64,000 nt of DNA from Fervidifonticultor_A tertius (GTDB lineage Bacteria; Sysuimicrobiota; Sysuimicrobiia; Sysuimicrobiales; Humicultoraceae): positions 1 to 64,000 of the forward strand of contig JAVKIY010000005.1 of the NCBI GenBank assembly GCA_031459235.1, given 5' to 3'. The notes below the pieces were generated by a model that did not search any database, was not told where the DNA came from, and saw only the letters and a list, made by a program, of their open reading frames with translations. Each line of letters starts with the position of its first letter. Within the stretch, counting starts at the first letter, position 1. A program made the position numbers and the translations under genes. Shown piece after piece: positions 24,819 through 32,943 of the stretch.

Positions 24819-26312
24819 TCAGTAGAGGTTCCCGGTGCGCGGGACGCCCGTGTAGTCCAGGTAGACGACCTTCAGCTCGCTGTAGAAGTCGATCGCCACG
24901 CTGCCCTGCTCGCGTGGGCCGACGCCCGTGGCTTTGGTCCCGCCGAAGGGCAGGTGGGCCTCGCCGCCGACCGTCGGGTTGTTGACGTGGACGATGCCGA
25001 CCTCGCTGCGGTCCACGAACCGCATCGCCGCGCCGACGTCGCGCGTGTAGACGGAGGACGCCAGGCCGTAGGGCACCGCGTTGGCCGCCTCGAGCGCCGC
25101 GTCGAAGTCGGGCACGCGGCAGACCGCGAGCACCGGCCCGAAGATCTCCTCCTGGAAGATACGCATGGACGGGGTGACGTGGTCGAAGACGGTCGGCGCG
25201 ACGAACCAACCGGCCGCCAGCGCGCCGTCGGTCAGCCGCCGGCCGCCGGTGAGCAGCCGGGCACCCTCGCGGACGCCGATGTCGATGTAGTCGAGCACGG
25301 TGCGCATCTGGGCCTCGTCCACCGACGGCCCCACCTCGGTGGACGGCTGCAGTCCGTCGCCCACGACCAGGCGCGCGGCGCGGGCGACGACCTCCTCCAC
25401 GAAGCGGTCCGCGATGCCCGGGGTGACGATGACGCGGCTGGTGGCTGTACACCGCTGGCCGGTGCTCCCGTAGGCGCCCTGGATCGTCCCGGTGACAGCC
25501 AGCTCCAGGTCCGCGTCGTCGAGCACCACCACGGGGTTCTTGCCGCCCATCTCCGCCTGCACGCGCATGCCCGCCGCCGCGGCCTGGCGGTAGAGGCGCG
25601 TGCCGATCTCGTTGGAGCCGGTGAACGACACCGCCCGCACCGCGGGGTGCGTGAGGAGCTCCTCGCCCACGGTGCCGCCCGGACCGATGACCATGTTCAC
25701 CACGCCCGGCGGCATGCCGGCTTCGTGAAAGATCTCCATCAAGACCGAGGCGGTCCACGGGGTGAGCGTGGCCGGCTTGAGCACCACCGTGTTGCCACAC
25801 ACCAGCGCCGGCGCCAGCTTCCAGATCGGGATCGCCACCGGGAAGTTCCAAGGGGTGATCAGCGCCACCACCCCGAGCGGCTCGCGCTTCGTGTAGGTGA
25901 ACGTATCGGGCCGCTCGCTGGGGAGCGTCTCGCCGCGCAGCCGGCGGCCCTCCCCGGCGATGTACTCGAGGATGTTGCGGCTGCGCTGGAGCTCACCCGT
26001 GGCCTCGGCCAGGGTCTTGCCCTCCTCGCGCGTGAGGATCTCGGCCAGCCGCGGGAGCTCGCGCTCGAAGAGCTCGAGCACGCGGAAGAGCATCCGGCCG
26101 CGCACCGGCCCGGGCGTATCGCGCCAGGCGGGGAAAGCCGCGGCGGCGGCCTCGATCGCCGCGGCCGCCTCCTCGCGGCTCGACTGCGGCACCTGGCCGA
26201 GCACCTCGCCGGTCGCCGGATTGCGGTTCGTGACGAAGCGGGTCGCGGCGGACTCCTGCCAGCGGCCGGCGATGAAGTTGCGATAGGTGTGCGTCCCGGC
26301 GGTGATAGCCAT
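24819..26312 (-). CDS. Aldehyde dehydrogenase, 2,5-dioxovalerate (alpha-ketoglutaric semialdehyde) dehydrogenase-like
   Basis: 497 residues, start ATG at 26312 behind GAGGAGGGG. The family residues are all present: Asn156 (TPWNF), Lys179 (LKPA), Glu254 (AEMGGKNP) and Cys288 (GQRCTATSR). The overall pattern is close to the KGSADH subgroup, which oxidises 2,5-dioxopentanoate to 2-oxoglutarate in pentose, glucarate or hydroxyproline breakdown; succinate-semialdehyde or betaine-aldehyde use is also possible. It stands alone with 83 bp to the PiT gene upstream on the same strand. Soluble, no signal peptide. Confidence 0.88.
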   Translation of the reverse strand: MAITAGTHTYRNFIAGRWQESAATRFVTNRNPATGEVLGQVPQSSREEAAAAIEAAAAAFPAWRDTPGPVRGRMLFRVLELFERELPRLAEILTREEGKTLAEATGELQRSRNILEYIAGEGRRLRGETLPSERPDTFTYTKREPLGVVALITPWNFPVAIPIWKLAPALVCGNTVVLKPATLTPWTASVLMEIFHEAGMPPGVVNMVIGPGGTVGEELLTHPAVRAVSFTGSNEIGTRLYRQAAAAGMRVQAEMGGKNPVVVLDDADLELAVTGTIQGAYGSTGQRCTATSRVIVTPGIADRFVEEVVARAARLVVGDGLQPSTEVGPSVDEAQMRTVLDYIDIGVREGARLLTGGRRLTDGALAAGWFVAPTVFDHVTPSMRIFQEEIFGPVLAVCRVPDFDAALEAANAVPYGLASSVYTRDVGAAMRFVDRSEVGIVHVNNPTVGGEAHLPFGGTKATGVGPREQGSVAIDFYSELKVVYLDYTGVPRTGNLY

Positions 26313-26395
26313 GGGGAACCCCTCCTCTGCCGCGCCCGAATCGGGGGAAACTTCCGGGCAGGTTCTACGGACGGGCCCGCCGGTCCTCGCGGCGG

Positions 26396-27331
26396 CTACC
26401 GGAGGAGGGCGTAGGCCTCGAAGAGCACGGACGCGATCAGCGAGGCGGCGGCCACGCTGGCCAGCCAGGTGGCGGGGATGAGCCAGAGCAGCCTCCGGTT
26501 GACGGCCATCATGCCCTTGGTCAGCCCCACCCCGGCGACGGCGCCCACGATCGCCTGCGAGGTGGAAACCGGCACCCCGACCTGCGTGAAGACGTGGGTG
26601 GTGAGCGCGGTCGCGGTCGCGGCGACCAGGGCCGAGACCGGGTCGAGCGCCGTGATCTGCTTGCCGACCAGCATGATGACGCGTCGGCTGAATGTGAGCA
26701 CGCCCGAGGCGATCGCCACCCCGCCGAGCACCGCGCCCGCGGCCGGGCTGACGAGCCCCACCGCCACGAAGGGCGCCATGGCGTTGCCCACGTTGTTCGA
26801 CCCAAGCGCGTACGCCGCGTAGCAACCGACCAGGACCCCGGCGACCCGGACCGTCTGCTGGAACGCCAGGGTCCCGCCCAGCCGGCGGGCCGAGAGCGCC
26901 GCGAGCGCGCGGTACAGCACGTAGGCGATCGCCCCGGCCCCGAGTGGGGCGGTCACCATTGAGGCCACCACCCTGACCAGCGACGGCGCGTGGAACCCGG
27001 TCCGCTGGATCAGCCCCACCGCGACCAGCGCGCCGACGATCGCGTGCGAGGTCGAGATCGGGACCCCGTAGAGCGTGAGGACATTCACGACGACCGCCGC
27101 GGACAGCGCGGCCACCACGCTCATCTCCAGGCTGAGCGGCGTCAGCCGGCCCAGCACACCGAAGACCTTCTGGCCTTCCACCACCGCGCCCAGGAAGGTG
27201 AAGATCGCGGCCAGCACGATTGCGCGGCGATAGGAGATGATGTTGGCGCCGATCTGCGGGCCGAAGGTGTTGGCCGCGTCGTTGGCGCCGACACCCCAGC
27301 CCAGGTAGAGCCCCGGCAGCAGGGCGAGCAT
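26396..27331 (-). CDS. Inorganic phosphate transporter, PiT family
   Basis: 311 residues with about nine to ten membrane segments. GVGANDAANTFG (13-24) and YALGSNNVGNAMAPF are the two inverted-repeat signature motifs of PiT transporters, and PISTSHAIVGA and PVSTSQAIVGA are the matching second motifs. PiT carriers take up metal-phosphate with protons. The start ATG lies 10 bp after the stop of the DUF47 gene, a standard arrangement in which DUF47/PhoU-like proteins regulate the transporter. The protein is shorter than E. coli PitA, as is usual for this subgroup. Confidence 0.9.
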   Translation of the reverse strand: MLALLPGLYLGWGVGANDAANTFGPQIGANIISYRRAIVLAAIFTFLGAVVEGQKVFGVLGRLTPLSLEMSVVAALSAAVVVNVLTLYGVPISTSHAIVGALVAVGLIQRTGFHAPSLVRVVASMVTAPLGAGAIAYVLYRALAALSARRLGGTLAFQQTVRVAGVLVGCYAAYALGSNNVGNAMAPFVAVGLVSPAAGAVLGGVAIASGVLTFSRRVIMLVGKQITALDPVSALVAATATALTTHVFTQVGVPVSTSQAIVGAVAGVGLTKGMMAVNRRLLWLIPATWLASVAAASLIASVLFEAYALLR

Positions 27332-27341
27332 CGCCGGGGCG

Positions 27342-28010
27342 CTACAGGCTGGTCCCGATGTGCAGGATCTCCAGGCGGTCCCCCGTGTCCTCGACCTGGT
27401 CGGAGATCTCGGTGAGCGTCTCCAGGAACTGCTTCTGGTGGATCTTGTGCGCCAGCGTCGCGCCCGACGTGAAGATCTGGCGCGTGAGCTTCCACTCAAT
27501 GTCGTCGATCTCGGACTCGGTGACGCCCACGATGCGGAGCCGGTCACGCAGCACCCGCTCGTCGCCCGAACTGAAGAACGTCGTCACCGCGTCGTGCAGC
27601 GCCGCGAACGCGGCCTGCGTGCGCTCCGCGATCTGCCGCAGCGGCTCGGCGAGCTCCGCGGCCAGCTCGGGGCGCTGGCCCAGCAGGAAGTCGCACGTGG
27701 TCTCCGCGGCGTCAGCGACCATGTCCATGCGCTCCACGAACCCGTGGATGTCGGAACGGAAGATGGGCAGGAACGCGCCTCGGTAGAGCAGGTCGTTGAC
27801 CGACCGGCGCAGGGCGTCGGCGTCGGTCTCCAGGTGGTCCACGTGGATGGCGCCGGCCTTCGCCGCCTCCAGCCGGCCCCCCAGGTAGTCGTCGAGCACC
27901 TCACGCGTGCGCGCCACGCACTCGCCGACCTTGTCCAGGTGCTGGAGGAGGAGCGTCCGGACCTCGCGCTCCCGGCCCTGTCCGAACAGAAACTGCACCG
28001 CCCGCGCCAT
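27342..28010 (-). CDS. DUF47 / PhoU-like phosphate transport accessory protein
   Basis: 222 residues, almost wholly helical, start ATG at 28010 behind GGAGGG. The recognisable blocks are DYLGGRLEAAKAGAIHVDHL, SDIHGFVERMDMVADAAETT and HKIHQKQFLETLTEISDQVE, typical of the PhoU-like DUF47 family. Acidic residues in these helices form metal sites in PhoU proteins. It precedes the PiT gene by 10 bp in the same transcript and likely controls or couples that carrier. The longer upstream frame has no ribosome site. Confidence 0.88.
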   Translation of the reverse strand: MARAVQFLFGQGREREVRTLLLQHLDKVGECVARTREVLDDYLGGRLEAAKAGAIHVDHLETDADALRRSVNDLLYRGAFLPIFRSDIHGFVERMDMVADAAETTCDFLLGQRPELAAELAEPLRQIAERTQAAFAALHDAVTTFFSSGDERVLRDRLRIVGVTESEIDDIEWKLTRQIFTSGATLAHKIHQKQFLETLTEISDQVEDTGDRLEILHIGTSL

Positions 28011-28113
28011 GGGGTCCCTCCACCGCAGTTTTCCCCCGACCTCTTCGTCGGCGCCCGCGACGCGCCCTCCGGGGGAGGACCGTCGCGCGAGCGCCGCGAA
28101 GGGGGAGGAGCCC

Positions 28114-30459
28114 ATGGGCACGCGGTATTTCGGCGAACCGGTGCGGCGCCGCGAGGACCCGCGCCTGCTGACCGGGCGGGGCACCTACGTGGACGACGTT
28201 CGGCCGCCGCTGCTCCTCCACGCGGCGGTGCTGCGCAGCCCGCACGCGCGCGCCCGCATCAGCCGGCTCGACGCCTCGCGCGCGGCGGCGGCGCCGGGCG
28301 TCGCGCTCGTGCTCACGCACGCCGACCTGCCGCCGGCGCTGCGCGAGCCCCTGCCGCGGCTCATCCCCCACCCCGCGCTCGTCCACCACAAGACCCAGTA
28401 CGCCCTGGCTCCGGGCCAGGTGCGGCACGTGGGCGAGCCCGTCGCGTTCGTGGTCGCCGAGAGCCGCTACCAGGCCGAGGACGCTCTCGACCTGATCGAC
28501 GTCGCCTATGAGCCGCTGCCCGCGGTCACCGACCTGGAGGACGCGGTGCGGCCGGGCGCGCCGCTGGTGCACGACGACATGGGGACCAACGTGTGCGCCG
28601 AGTACACGCAGCGCGTGGGCGACCCCGACGCGGCGTTCGCGGCCGCGCCGCACGTCTTCCGCGAGCGGCTGCGCATGGACCGCGGCGCGGCGTCGCCCAT
28701 CGAGACCCGCGGCGTGGTCGCGCTCTGGGACGCGCAGACGCGCGAGCTGGTGGTCTACGACTCGACGCAGGCGCCCATCCGAATCCGCAACTACCTGGCG
28801 GCCCTGCTCGGGCTCCCGCAGAACCACGTCCGCGTGATCGCGCCCGACGTGGGCGGGGGCTTCGGCCCGAAGATCATGATGTGCTATCCGGAGGAGCTCC
28901 TGGTGCCGCACGCGGCGATGCGCCTGGGGCGGCCCGTCAAGTGGATCGAGGACCGCCGCGAGAACTTCGTCTCGATGAACCAGGAGCGCGAGCAGATCCA
29001 CGACGCGGAGATCGCCGTGGACGCCGACGGCCGCATCCTGGCCGTGCGCACGCGGTTCCTCTACGACTCGGGCGCCTACATCCCCTACGGGATCATCGTG
29101 CCCATCGTCGCGAGCACGCAGCTCGTGGGGCCTTACCGCATCCCCAACTACGAGTGCACCTTCAAAGCGGTCTTCACCAACAAGGTGATCGTGAGCCCCT
29201 ACCGCGGCGCGGGCCGGCCGCACGGCTGCTTCGTCATGGAGCGGCTGATGGACCGGGTCGCCCGCGAGCTCGGGCTCGACCGCGCCGAGGTGCGGCGCCG
29301 GAACCTGATCCAGCCCCACGAGTTCCCCTACGACACCGGGCTGATCTTCCAGGACAACGCCCCGCTCATCTACGACAGCGGAAACTACCCGGCGCTGTTC
29401 GCGCGCGCGCTCGAGCTGATCGACTACGAGGGCTGGCCGGCGGCCCAGGCCGCGGCGCGCCGCGAGGGCCGCGCGCTCGGCCTCGGGCTCGCGCTGTACG
29501 TGGAGGGCACGGGGATCGGCCCCTACGAGGGCTGCCGCGTCACCGTCGAGCCCAGCGGCAAGGTCTACGCCGCCACCAGCGTTGGCACCCAGGGCCAGGG
29601 ACACTTCACGTCGTTCGCGCAGATCGTCGCCGATGCGCTCGGTGTGGACGTCGCGGACGTGACGGTGACCACCGGCGATTCGGGCGCGTTCGGCTGGGGC
29701 ACCGGCACGTTCGCGAGCCGGGCCGCGGTCGTGGCCGGCAACGCCGTGGCGCTCGCGGCCCGCGCGGTTCGCGACAAGGCGCTGCTCGTCGCGGCGCGGC
29801 TGCTCGAGGCCCGTCCCGAGGATATCGAGCTCGCCGGCGGCCGCGCCTTCGTCCGCGGCGCGCCCGCGCGGTCGGTGGCGCTCGGCGAGGTGGCCGTGGC
29901 CGCGAACCCGCTGCGCGGCACCATCCCCGCGGAGTGGGAAGGACCGGGGCTGGAGGCCTCCCGCTACTTCGCGCCGCCGCGCGGGACGTTCGCCGCGGGC
30001 TGCCACGCCGCCGTGGTGGAGGTGGACCGCGAGACCGGCGCGCTGCGTGTCCTGCGCTACGTGGTCGTGCACGACTGCGGCCCGATTATCAACCCGCTCA
30101 TTCTGACCGGTCAGATCGAGGGCGGCGTCGCGCAGGGCATCGGCAACGCCTTCTACGAACAGATCGTCTACGATCCCGACGGGCAGGTCCTGACCCAAAC
30201 CTTCATGGACTACCTGCTGCCCACCGCCTCGGAGGTGCCGCCGGTGGAGATCGCGCACATCGAGACCCCCTCGCCGCTGAACCCGCTGGGCGTCAAGGGG
30301 GCGGGTGAGGCCGGTGTCATCCCGGTCCCGGCAACGATCGCCTCGGCGATCGACGACGCGCTGGGAACCCGGATCACGCAGATGCCGCTGTCGCACCAGC
30401 GACTGCTTGAGCTGGCGCGGCGCGCGCCCGTGGGCGCGGCCGCTGGGGGCGCGGCGTGA
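28114..30459 (+). CDS. Molybdenum hydroxylase large subunit (CoxL form II type), cluster 2
   Basis: 781 residues from ATG at 28114 behind GGGGGAGGAG. The molybdopterin loop is VGGGFGPKIM (about 248), the active-site loop is SPYRGAGRP (about 360, form II pattern) and the C-terminal GVKGAGEAGVIP carries the catalytic glutamate. Form II enzymes include aldehyde, nicotinate, caffeine and other organic hydroxylases; a physiological role in CO oxidation is doubtful. Gene order is L-M-S with GTGA and ATGA overlaps. The divergent neighbour is the DUF47 gene. No regulator lies next to it. Confidence 0.9.
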   Translation: MGTRYFGEPVRRREDPRLLTGRGTYVDDVRPPLLLHAAVLRSPHARARISRLDASRAAAAPGVALVLTHADLPPALREPLPRLIPHPALVHHKTQYALAPGQVRHVGEPVAFVVAESRYQAEDALDLIDVAYEPLPAVTDLEDAVRPGAPLVHDDMGTNVCAEYTQRVGDPDAAFAAAPHVFRERLRMDRGAASPIETRGVVALWDAQTRELVVYDSTQAPIRIRNYLAALLGLPQNHVRVIAPDVGGGFGPKIMMCYPEELLVPHAAMRLGRPVKWIEDRRENFVSMNQEREQIHDAEIAVDADGRILAVRTRFLYDSGAYIPYGIIVPIVASTQLVGPYRIPNYECTFKAVFTNKVIVSPYRGAGRPHGCFVMERLMDRVARELGLDRAEVRRRNLIQPHEFPYDTGLIFQDNAPLIYDSGNYPALFARALELIDYEGWPAAQAAARREGRALGLGLALYVEGTGIGPYEGCRVTVEPSGKVYAATSVGTQGQGHFTSFAQIVADALGVDVADVTVTTGDSGAFGWGTGTFASRAAVVAGNAVALAARAVRDKALLVAARLLEARPEDIELAGGRAFVRGAPARSVALGEVAVAANPLRGTIPAEWEGPGLEASRYFAPPRGTFAAGCHAAVVEVDRETGALRVLRYVVVHDCGPIINPLILTGQIEGGVAQGIGNAFYEQIVYDPDGQVLTQTFMDYLLPTASEVPPVEIAHIETPSPLNPLGVKGAGEAGVIPVPATIASAIDDALGTRITQMPLSHQRLLELARRAPVGAAAGGAA

Positions 30460-31331
30460 AGCCCGCGCCGTTTCGCTACGTGGCCCCGCGCACCCGCGCG
30501 GAGGCGCTCGACGCGCTGCGGCGGTACGGGTCGGACGCGAAGCTGCTCGCCGGCGGACAGAGCCTGGTGCCGCTGCTGGCGATGCGGCTCGCACGTCCGG
30601 GGATCGTCATCGACCTCAACCGCATCGGTGACCTGGCCTACGTGCGGCCGGCGCGCGGGGGGGTGGCGATCGGGGCGATGACCCGGCAGCGCGCGGCCGA
30701 GGACGACCCGCTCATCGCGTCCCGGTACCCGCTGATGGTCGCGGCCTTGCGCTGGGTGGGCCACCCGCAGATCCGGACCCGCGGCACGATCGGCGGCAGC
30801 CTGGCGCACGCCGACCCCGCGGCCGAGCTCCCGGCGGTCGCCGCGGTGCTGGGCGCGCGCTTCGTGCTGGCGAACGCGCGGCGCGAGCGGATCGTGGACG
30901 CGGCCGACTTCTTCACCGGGTACCTGACGACGGCGCTCGGGCCAGACGAGATGCTGACCGAGATCCGCCTCCCCCCACCGCCCGAACGGACCGGGTGGGC
31001 GTTCACCGAGGTCGCCCGCCGCCACGGTGACTTCGCCCTGGTCGGTGCGGCCGTACTGCTCGTCGGCGACGGCGAGGGCCGGTGCGCCGAAGCGCGCCTG
31101 GCGTTTGCGGGCGTGGGATACGGCCCGGTGCGTGTGCCCGAGGCGGAGCGTGCACTGGCCGGCGAGCGCGTGACCGAGGCGCTGGCCGCCGAGGTCCGCC
31201 GCATCGTCTCGCGCAGCGTCGAACCCGAGGGCGACATCCACGCGACGGCCGACTACCGCCGGCATGTCGCCGGCGTGCTGGCGGCGCGCGCCTTGATCGA
31301 AGCCGCCAGCCGTCTGGAGGTGCGAACATGA
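30456..31331 (+). CDS. Molybdenum hydroxylase FAD-binding medium subunit (CoxM type), cluster 2
   Basis: 291 residues, GTG start overlapping the large-subunit TGA. LLAGGQSLVPLLAMR and TRGTIGGSLAHADPAAELP are the two FAD-binding loops, and YGPVRVPEAERAL belongs to the C-terminal domain. It accepts electrons from the Fe-S subunit encoded next. The overlaps at both ends indicate strict co-translation in an L-M-S operon. Confidence 0.91.
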   Translation: MKPAPFRYVAPRTRAEALDALRRYGSDAKLLAGGQSLVPLLAMRLARPGIVIDLNRIGDLAYVRPARGGVAIGAMTRQRAAEDDPLIASRYPLMVAALRWVGHPQIRTRGTIGGSLAHADPAAELPAVAAVLGARFVLANARRERIVDAADFFTGYLTTALGPDEMLTEIRLPPPPERTGWAFTEVARRHGDFALVGAAVLLVGDGEGRCAEARLAFAGVGYGPVRVPEAERALAGERVTEALAAEVRRIVSRSVEPEGDIHATADYRRHVAGVLAARALIEAASRLEVRT

Positions 31332-31981
31332 AGCGAGCGCCGAAGAACGCGCGTCGGAGCCGGACAGCGGGCGCGTCCCGGCCAAGGCCCGGACGGGCAC
31401 GGCGCCGCGCCCCGGGCGGGCGGAAGGTCGCGGGGCCGCGGGCGGCCGCGACCAGAGCGACAGCCGCCCTGCGGGGTCGCGCCGGGCGCCTCGTACCGGT
31501 CGGCGAGGCCGAGGTGCGCCTGGTGGTCAACGGCGCCGAGGTGCGCCGCACGGTCGAGGTGCGCCGGACGCTCGCGGACTTCCTGCGGGAGAACCTGGGC
31601 CTGACCGGTACGCACCTGGGCTGCGAGCACGGCGTCTGCGGTGCGTGCACCGTGCTCCTGGACGGCCAGCCCGTGCGGTCGTGCCTGCTGTTCGCGGTGC
31701 AGGCCACGGGCCACGAGGTCACGACGGTCGAGGCGCTCGGCACGCCCGAGGCGCTCTCACCGCTGCAGCAGGCGTTTATGGACCACCACGGCCTGCAGTG
31801 CGGCTTCTGCACGCCGGGCATCCTGATGAGCGCCCATGCGCTGCTCCGCGACCGCCCCCGCGCCACCGAAGAGGAGATCCGCGAGATGCTCGGCGGCCAC
31901 CTCTGCCGCTGCACCGGCTACCAGGGCATCCTCCGCGCGCTGCGCGCCGCCGCCGGCCTGCCACCGAACCCGGTGCACTGA
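31328..31981 (+). CDS. Molybdenum hydroxylase 2Fe-2S small subunit (CoxS type) with basic N-terminal extension, cluster 2
   Basis: 217 residues from ATG at 31328, which overlaps the medium-subunit stop by ATGA. The ferredoxin core starts only at about residue 61: Cys99, 104, 107 and 119 hold one cluster, Cys158, 161, 193 and 195 the other. The first 58 residues are a low-complexity Arg/Ala/Gly/Pro segment with no hydrophobic stretch, so it is neither a Tat nor a Sec signal. It may be disordered or a false N-terminus if translation starts later. Related subunits are about 160 residues long. Confidence 0.88.
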   Translation: MKRAPKNARRSRTAGASRPRPGRARRRAPGGRKVAGPRAAATRATAALRGRAGRLVPVGEAEVRLVVNGAEVRRTVEVRRTLADFLRENLGLTGTHLGCEHGVCGACTVLLDGQPVRSCLLFAVQATGHEVTTVEALGTPEALSPLQQAFMDHHGLQCGFCTPGILMSAHALLRDRPRATEEEIREMLGGHLCRCTGYQGILRALRAAAGLPPNPVH

Positions 31982-32010
31982 CCCGCAGCCGACGGGGCGC
32001 TGGCCATTGC

Positions 32011-32067
32011 ATCGGATCCGTCCTCGGCGCGGTCCTGATCCTGGCCCTCTACCGCGCCGTCAGGAAG
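32011..32067 (+). pseudogene. Possible remnant of a small membrane protein (GlsB/YeaQ-like end)
   Basis: In the 103-bp gap after coxS a frame without start codon reads IGSVLGAVLILALYRAVRK, which looks like the last membrane helix and basic tail of the transglycosylase-associated GlsB/YeaQ family. Only about 19 residues remain, so this could be chance. It has no ribosome site and merges into the next gene's upstream region. Confidence 0.2.
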
Positions 32068-32084
32068 CCGTCACGAGCATCGTC

Positions 32085-32942
32085 TTGCGCGCACGCTGGC
32101 TCCCGGCGCCGCTGGGCGGCTTCATCGGTGCCGCAGGTCGCGGGCGCGTGCTCGCCGCGTTCGCGCGCAGCGCCTACCTCGAGGTGCGCGGCGAGGTCGT
32201 GGCGCTGGCCGCCGCCGGCCTGGACCGCGGGCCGCTGGTGATCCTGGTGGACGGCTTCGACGGCGGGCGGCTGTCACCGGGTGACGAGGTGGCGCTCGCG
32301 GGCGGGCGGCTGCGCGTGGCCGCCTACGACATCGCGCTCGACGGCGCGGATCCGTGGGACCCCACCCTGCCGACTCCTCCGGCCGGTGCGGTCTCGCGCC
32401 TGCCCGACGTGGAGCGTGCGCTCGCCCGAGGGGCGCCGCCAGAGAGCGCTGCGGCGCTGCTCGGGCACCCGCCGGCCGCGGTGTCCGCCCGGCACCGGCG
32501 GCTCCTTGACAGTCTTTGCGCAGGGCTCGCCGTCCTGGAAGACACGCTGCGAGGCCTCGACGCGTGCGGCGATCTCGCCGCAGCCGTGGGCCACATCGCC
32601 GGCCGGGGCCCGGGGCTCACGCCGTCGGGCGACGACGTGCTGGTCGGCGTCCTGCACGCGATGACAGCATGGCCCGCCCTCGCCGCAGCGGCGGGCGGCC
32701 CCGAGGTGCGACGCCGCATCGCCCGTGCGGCGAGTCCCCTGACCACGCGCATCAGCGCGGCCTACCTGCGGGCCGCATCCGAGGGATGGGCGGCCGAACC
32801 GTGGCACACGCTGGTGGGGGCGCTGGACGGGACGGACGAGGCGCTGGGGGCCGCGGTGGCGGCACTGCTTCGGGTGGGCGAGACATCCGGCGCCGACGCG
32901 TTGACCGGGTTCTGCTGGGCGGCGCGGAGGCTTGGCGCCTGA
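32085..32942 (+). CDS. DUF2877 protein (AllH/YlbF-like, putative oxamate carbamoyltransferase subunit)
   Basis: About 285 residues if the TTG at 32085 is the start; no ATG or GTG fits better and no strong ribosome site is seen. The hallmark GRGPGLTPSGDDVLVG lies in the second half. DUF2877 is the family of E. coli YlbF/AllH, which works with FdrA (AllF) and the DUF1116 protein (AllG) to cleave oxalurate into oxamate and carbamoyl phosphate. FdrA and DUF1116 genes are in this window but 10 kb away (43327-46335). The gene follows the cluster 2 hydroxylase on the same strand, so it may instead belong to that pathway. Confidence 0.78.
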   Translation: MRARWLPAPLGGFIGAAGRGRVLAAFARSAYLEVRGEVVALAAAGLDRGPLVILVDGFDGGRLSPGDEVALAGGRLRVAAYDIALDGADPWDPTLPTPPAGAVSRLPDVERALARGAPPESAAALLGHPPAAVSARHRRLLDSLCAGLAVLEDTLRGLDACGDLAAAVGHIAGRGPGLTPSGDDVLVGVLHAMTAWPALAAAAGGPEVRRRIARAASPLTTRISAAYLRAASEGWAAEPWHTLVGALDGTDEALGAAVAALLRVGETSGADALTGFCWAARRLGA

Positions 32943-32943
32943 G

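Noticed and set aside
28011..28113. CCTCC-GGG-GGAGG palindrome in the gap before the cluster 2 hydroxylase as an operator
   Set aside because: It is short, very GC-rich and easily explained by base composition; no regulator gene is adjacent.
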